In this document: piece by piece, positions 7,316 through 8,300 of the stretch | Position numbering within the stretch: the stretch's first letter is position 1 | Layout: each line of letters opens with the position of its first letter | Assembly: GCA_029883145.1 (NCBI GenBank) | Contig: JAOUJR010000070.1 | Span: 1 to 8,300, forward strand | DNA length: 8,300 nt | Direction: 5' to 3' | Source: Nitrospirota bacterium | GTDB taxonomy: Bacteria; Nitrospirota; Thermodesulfovibrionia; Thermodesulfovibrionales; SM23-35 | Notes under the pieces: model-generated | What the model was told of the DNA's origin: nothing | Database searches by the model: none | What the model saw: the letters and a program-made list of their open reading frames with translations, nothing else | Made by a program: the position numbers and the translations under genes

Positions 7316-7575
7316 TATGCTTTCGCTGGTGTCTCTACCTTCTGCTCAGTCTTTGTATCAGATTTGTTCACAGTCTTCGTCGCATGTTCCCTTTTATGGG
7401 AGGCATAGTCTGTTGCATACCATCCTGTGCCTTTCAGAATAAAGGAATTATGAGAAATTAATTTATGTAATTTCCCTTTGCACTCAGGACATTTATTTAA
7501 AGGCTTATCACTGAATTTCTGTATCACCTCAAGTTTTTTACCGCATTTGAGACATTCATACTCATATATAGGCAT
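7315..7575 (-). CDS. FmdB-family zinc ribbon protein
   Basis: An 86-residue protein with the hallmark start MPIYEYECLKCGKKLE. Two zinc knuckles, C8-x2-C11 and C29-x2-C32, define a rubredoxin-like single zinc ribbon. The phrase FILKGTGWYATDY (about 50-62) is typical of FmdB proteins, and the charged Lys/Thr-rich tail is normally unstructured. The family is named after a putative regulator in a methylotroph amidase locus, but its biochemical role is not settled. The start is well supported: a GAGGAGGT Shine-Dalgarno (7583-7590) lies 7 bases before the ATG. It is the first gene of a two-gene unit with the TIM-barrel gene, joined by a TAATG overlap. Confidence 0.9.
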   Translation of the reverse strand: MPIYEYECLKCGKKLEVIQKFSDKPLNKCPECKGKLHKLISHNSFILKGTGWYATDYASHKREHATKTVNKSDTKTEQKVETPAKA

Positions 7576-7610
7576 CTACAAAACCTCCTCAATCAATTCT
7601 AAACTTTATT

Positions 7611-7619
7611 ATTATAGCA
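7611..7619 (-). promoter_or_regulatory. Candidate extended -10 promoter of the fmdB-type unit
   Basis: Read on the - strand, TGCTATAAT is a perfect -10 hexamer with the TG extension, 35 bases upstream of the FmdB ATG. No good -35 is present at 16-18 bases, which is tolerated for extended -10 promoters. The leader would be about 28 bases and include the strong Shine-Dalgarno. Confidence 0.45.
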
Positions 7620-7637
7620 TAAAGATAGATTTGAACT

Positions 7638-7689
7638 TATGAAAGCATGGTTTTTTCATATAATCGGCAGTACATCTTCTGCTTTCATA
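7638..7689. repeat. Three-armed inverted repeat between the YeeE-like and FmdB-like genes
   Basis: TATGAAAGCA (7638-7647) is the exact complement of TGCTTTCATA (7680-7689), a 10-bp pair with a 32-base loop. A third arm, TTTCATA (7654-7660), can also pair with the first seven bases of arm one, so two mutually exclusive hairpins are possible. It lies just upstream of the candidate FmdB promoter and downstream of the YeeE-like stop. No T-run follows on the - strand, so a standard terminator is not supported. Confidence 0.5.
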
Positions 7690-7709
7690 CAATAATGAGT
7701 CTAATCTTC

Positions 7710-8237
7710 TCAAAGCCCTTTCTTCTCAAACCATCTGAATAATACCAATCCTCCGAAGACAAACACAGGAATTATAAACCAATGGTTAATCCCGAGCACT
7801 TGTGGGAGAGTAATTTTCCCGTAGTTGCCCCATGTGAGGACTGTTTGCTTCATTGTCGGATATACCTCGGCATAGATAGCTGCACCGGTCAACATACCCA
7901 GTATCCCCCAGAGTGCATCCCATCGTCCTTCGCCAAGGGCTCCAGCTGATGTTCCTGGACAATATCCTAATAATCCCCAGCCAACACCAAAGATAAGACC
8001 GCCAAGAATAACACCTCCAAGGATTGTTGGCTTTATAGAAAGTTTAACTAAACCGAGGTCTTTGAGGAGATAAACTCCCACCATACTGACCAGAATGGTT
8101 GTAAACATAAACTTCACGATGGTCATATCCATTAAACGCAGGGCGCCAAGTTGTTTGTCGTAACGCAAAACCCGCCCTTTCTGTAAAAGAAATCCAAATA
8201 AAATTCCGGTGATAAGACCGTAGATAAGCATTGTCAT
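7710..8237 (-). CDS. YeeE/YedE-family half-transporter (sulfur transport domain)
   Basis: A 175-residue inner-membrane protein with about five membrane segments (near 4-18, 41-57, 72-91, 107-124 and 152-170). The diagnostic block is GVGWGLLGYCPGTSAGALGEGRWDALWGILGMLTGA (84-119, quoted in part): a membrane Cys in GYCPGT (Cys93), followed by the GEGRWDAL turn. Larger YeeE proteins of the family carry thiosulfate through conserved membrane cysteines. Split versions are encoded as adjacent halves, and that is the arrangement here. The start is supported by GGAGGAGGT (8246-8254) 8 bases upstream, and the ATG overlaps the stop of the upstream partner (ATGA). The actual cargo (thiosulfate, another reduced sulfur species, or a selenium compound) cannot be read from the sequence. 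Confidence 0.85.
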   Translation of the reverse strand: MTMLIYGLITGILFGFLLQKGRVLRYDKQLGALRLMDMTIVKFMFTTILVSMVGVYLLKDLGLVKLSIKPTILGGVILGGLIFGVGWGLLGYCPGTSAGALGEGRWDALWGILGMLTGAAIYAEVYPTMKQTVLTWGNYGKITLPQVLGINHWFIIPVFVFGGLVLFRWFEKKGL

Positions 8238-8300
8238 TTGCCTTTACCTCCTCCATAAAGTAAACGGGCAACAATCATGCCTCCAATGAAAAAACAGATC
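8234..8300 (-). CDS. C-terminal end of a second YeeE/YedE half-transporter, cut by window edge
   Basis: Reading in from the right edge on the - strand, 21 codons are open: ICFFIGGMIVARLLYGGGKGK, then TGA. A hydrophobic helix with FxGG, an Arg-Leu-Leu-Tyr exit and a short basic tail is how the N-terminal-side YeeE/YedE partner usually ends. The stop overlaps the ATG of the next half by four bases (ATGA), so the two are translationally coupled. The identification rests on the short tail plus the neighbour, hence the moderate confidence. Confidence 0.65.
   Translation of the reverse strand, partial: ICFFIGGMIVARLLYGGGKGK

Noticed and set aside
7639..7695. An 18-codon + strand frame (MKAWFFHIIG...) in the YeeE/FmdB spacer
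   Set aside because: No Shine-Dalgarno precedes it, it is antisense to the surrounding transcription, and it is better explained as part of the inverted repeat.
8044..8274. A 76-residue - strand frame overlapping the YeeE-like gene
   Set aside because: It lies in a different frame over the clearly coding YeeE-like gene and has no recognisable motif.
1..8300. CRISPR arrays, tRNA or rRNA genes, insertion sequences, toxin-antitoxin pairs, prophage genes
   Set aside because: No regularly spaced repeats, cloverleaf, transposase motif or complete toxin gene was seen on either strand.

Overview
The window looks like chromosomal DNA of a Gram-negative, probably anaerobic or microaerophilic bacterium. 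The mix of a YHS/HMBD copper ATPase, a high-affinity zinc ABC importer, a MidA-type methyltransferase, an FmdB zinc ribbon and a split YeeE/YedE transporter fits Nitrospirota or Desulfobacterota relatives. No rRNA or tRNA gene is present to fix the taxon, so this placement is a low-confidence inference.

Layout, left to right. (1) Positions 1-2309, + strand: most of a P1B-1 copper-exporting ATPase that is already open at the left edge. Only the tail of its YHS domain is inside the window, and its true start lies upstream. (2) Positions 2310-2899: a low-GC stretch with no large intact gene. It holds a degraded second copy of a copper-ATPase C-terminus, an orphan 52-residue HicB-like gene on the - strand, and a promoter/operator-like region for the zinc operon. 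(3) Positions 2900-5395, + strand: znuA-znuC-znuB, a complete zinc-type ABC importer (periplasmic binding protein, ATPase, permease). A MidA/NDUFAF7-type SAM methyltransferase follows 31 bases later (5427-6542) and is probably on the same transcript. (4) Positions 6560-7575, - strand, convergent with the previous block: an FmdB-type zinc ribbon protein, translationally coupled to a TIM-barrel sugar-phosphate isomerase/endonuclease-IV-like protein. (5) Positions 7710-8300, - strand: two adjacent YeeE/YedE half-transporters with an ATGA overlap; the upstream one is cut by the right edge.

The left half is a metal-homeostasis region. CopA exports Cu(I) from the cytoplasm, and ZnuABC brings in Zn(II). 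The right half is small housekeeping or accessory functions plus a sulfur-compound membrane transporter. The copper ATPase body is clearly more GC-rich (about 58% in a sampled line) than its neighbours (roughly 40-48% in sampled lines), and the drop occurs right at its stop codon.

I found no convincing new defence or mobile system. The points most worth a second look are the leftover ATPase C-terminus beside the GC-rich copA, a tandem heptanucleotide repeat that encodes the His-rich loop of ZnuA, the orphan HicB-like gene, and a three-armed inverted repeat between the YeeE and FmdB genes.
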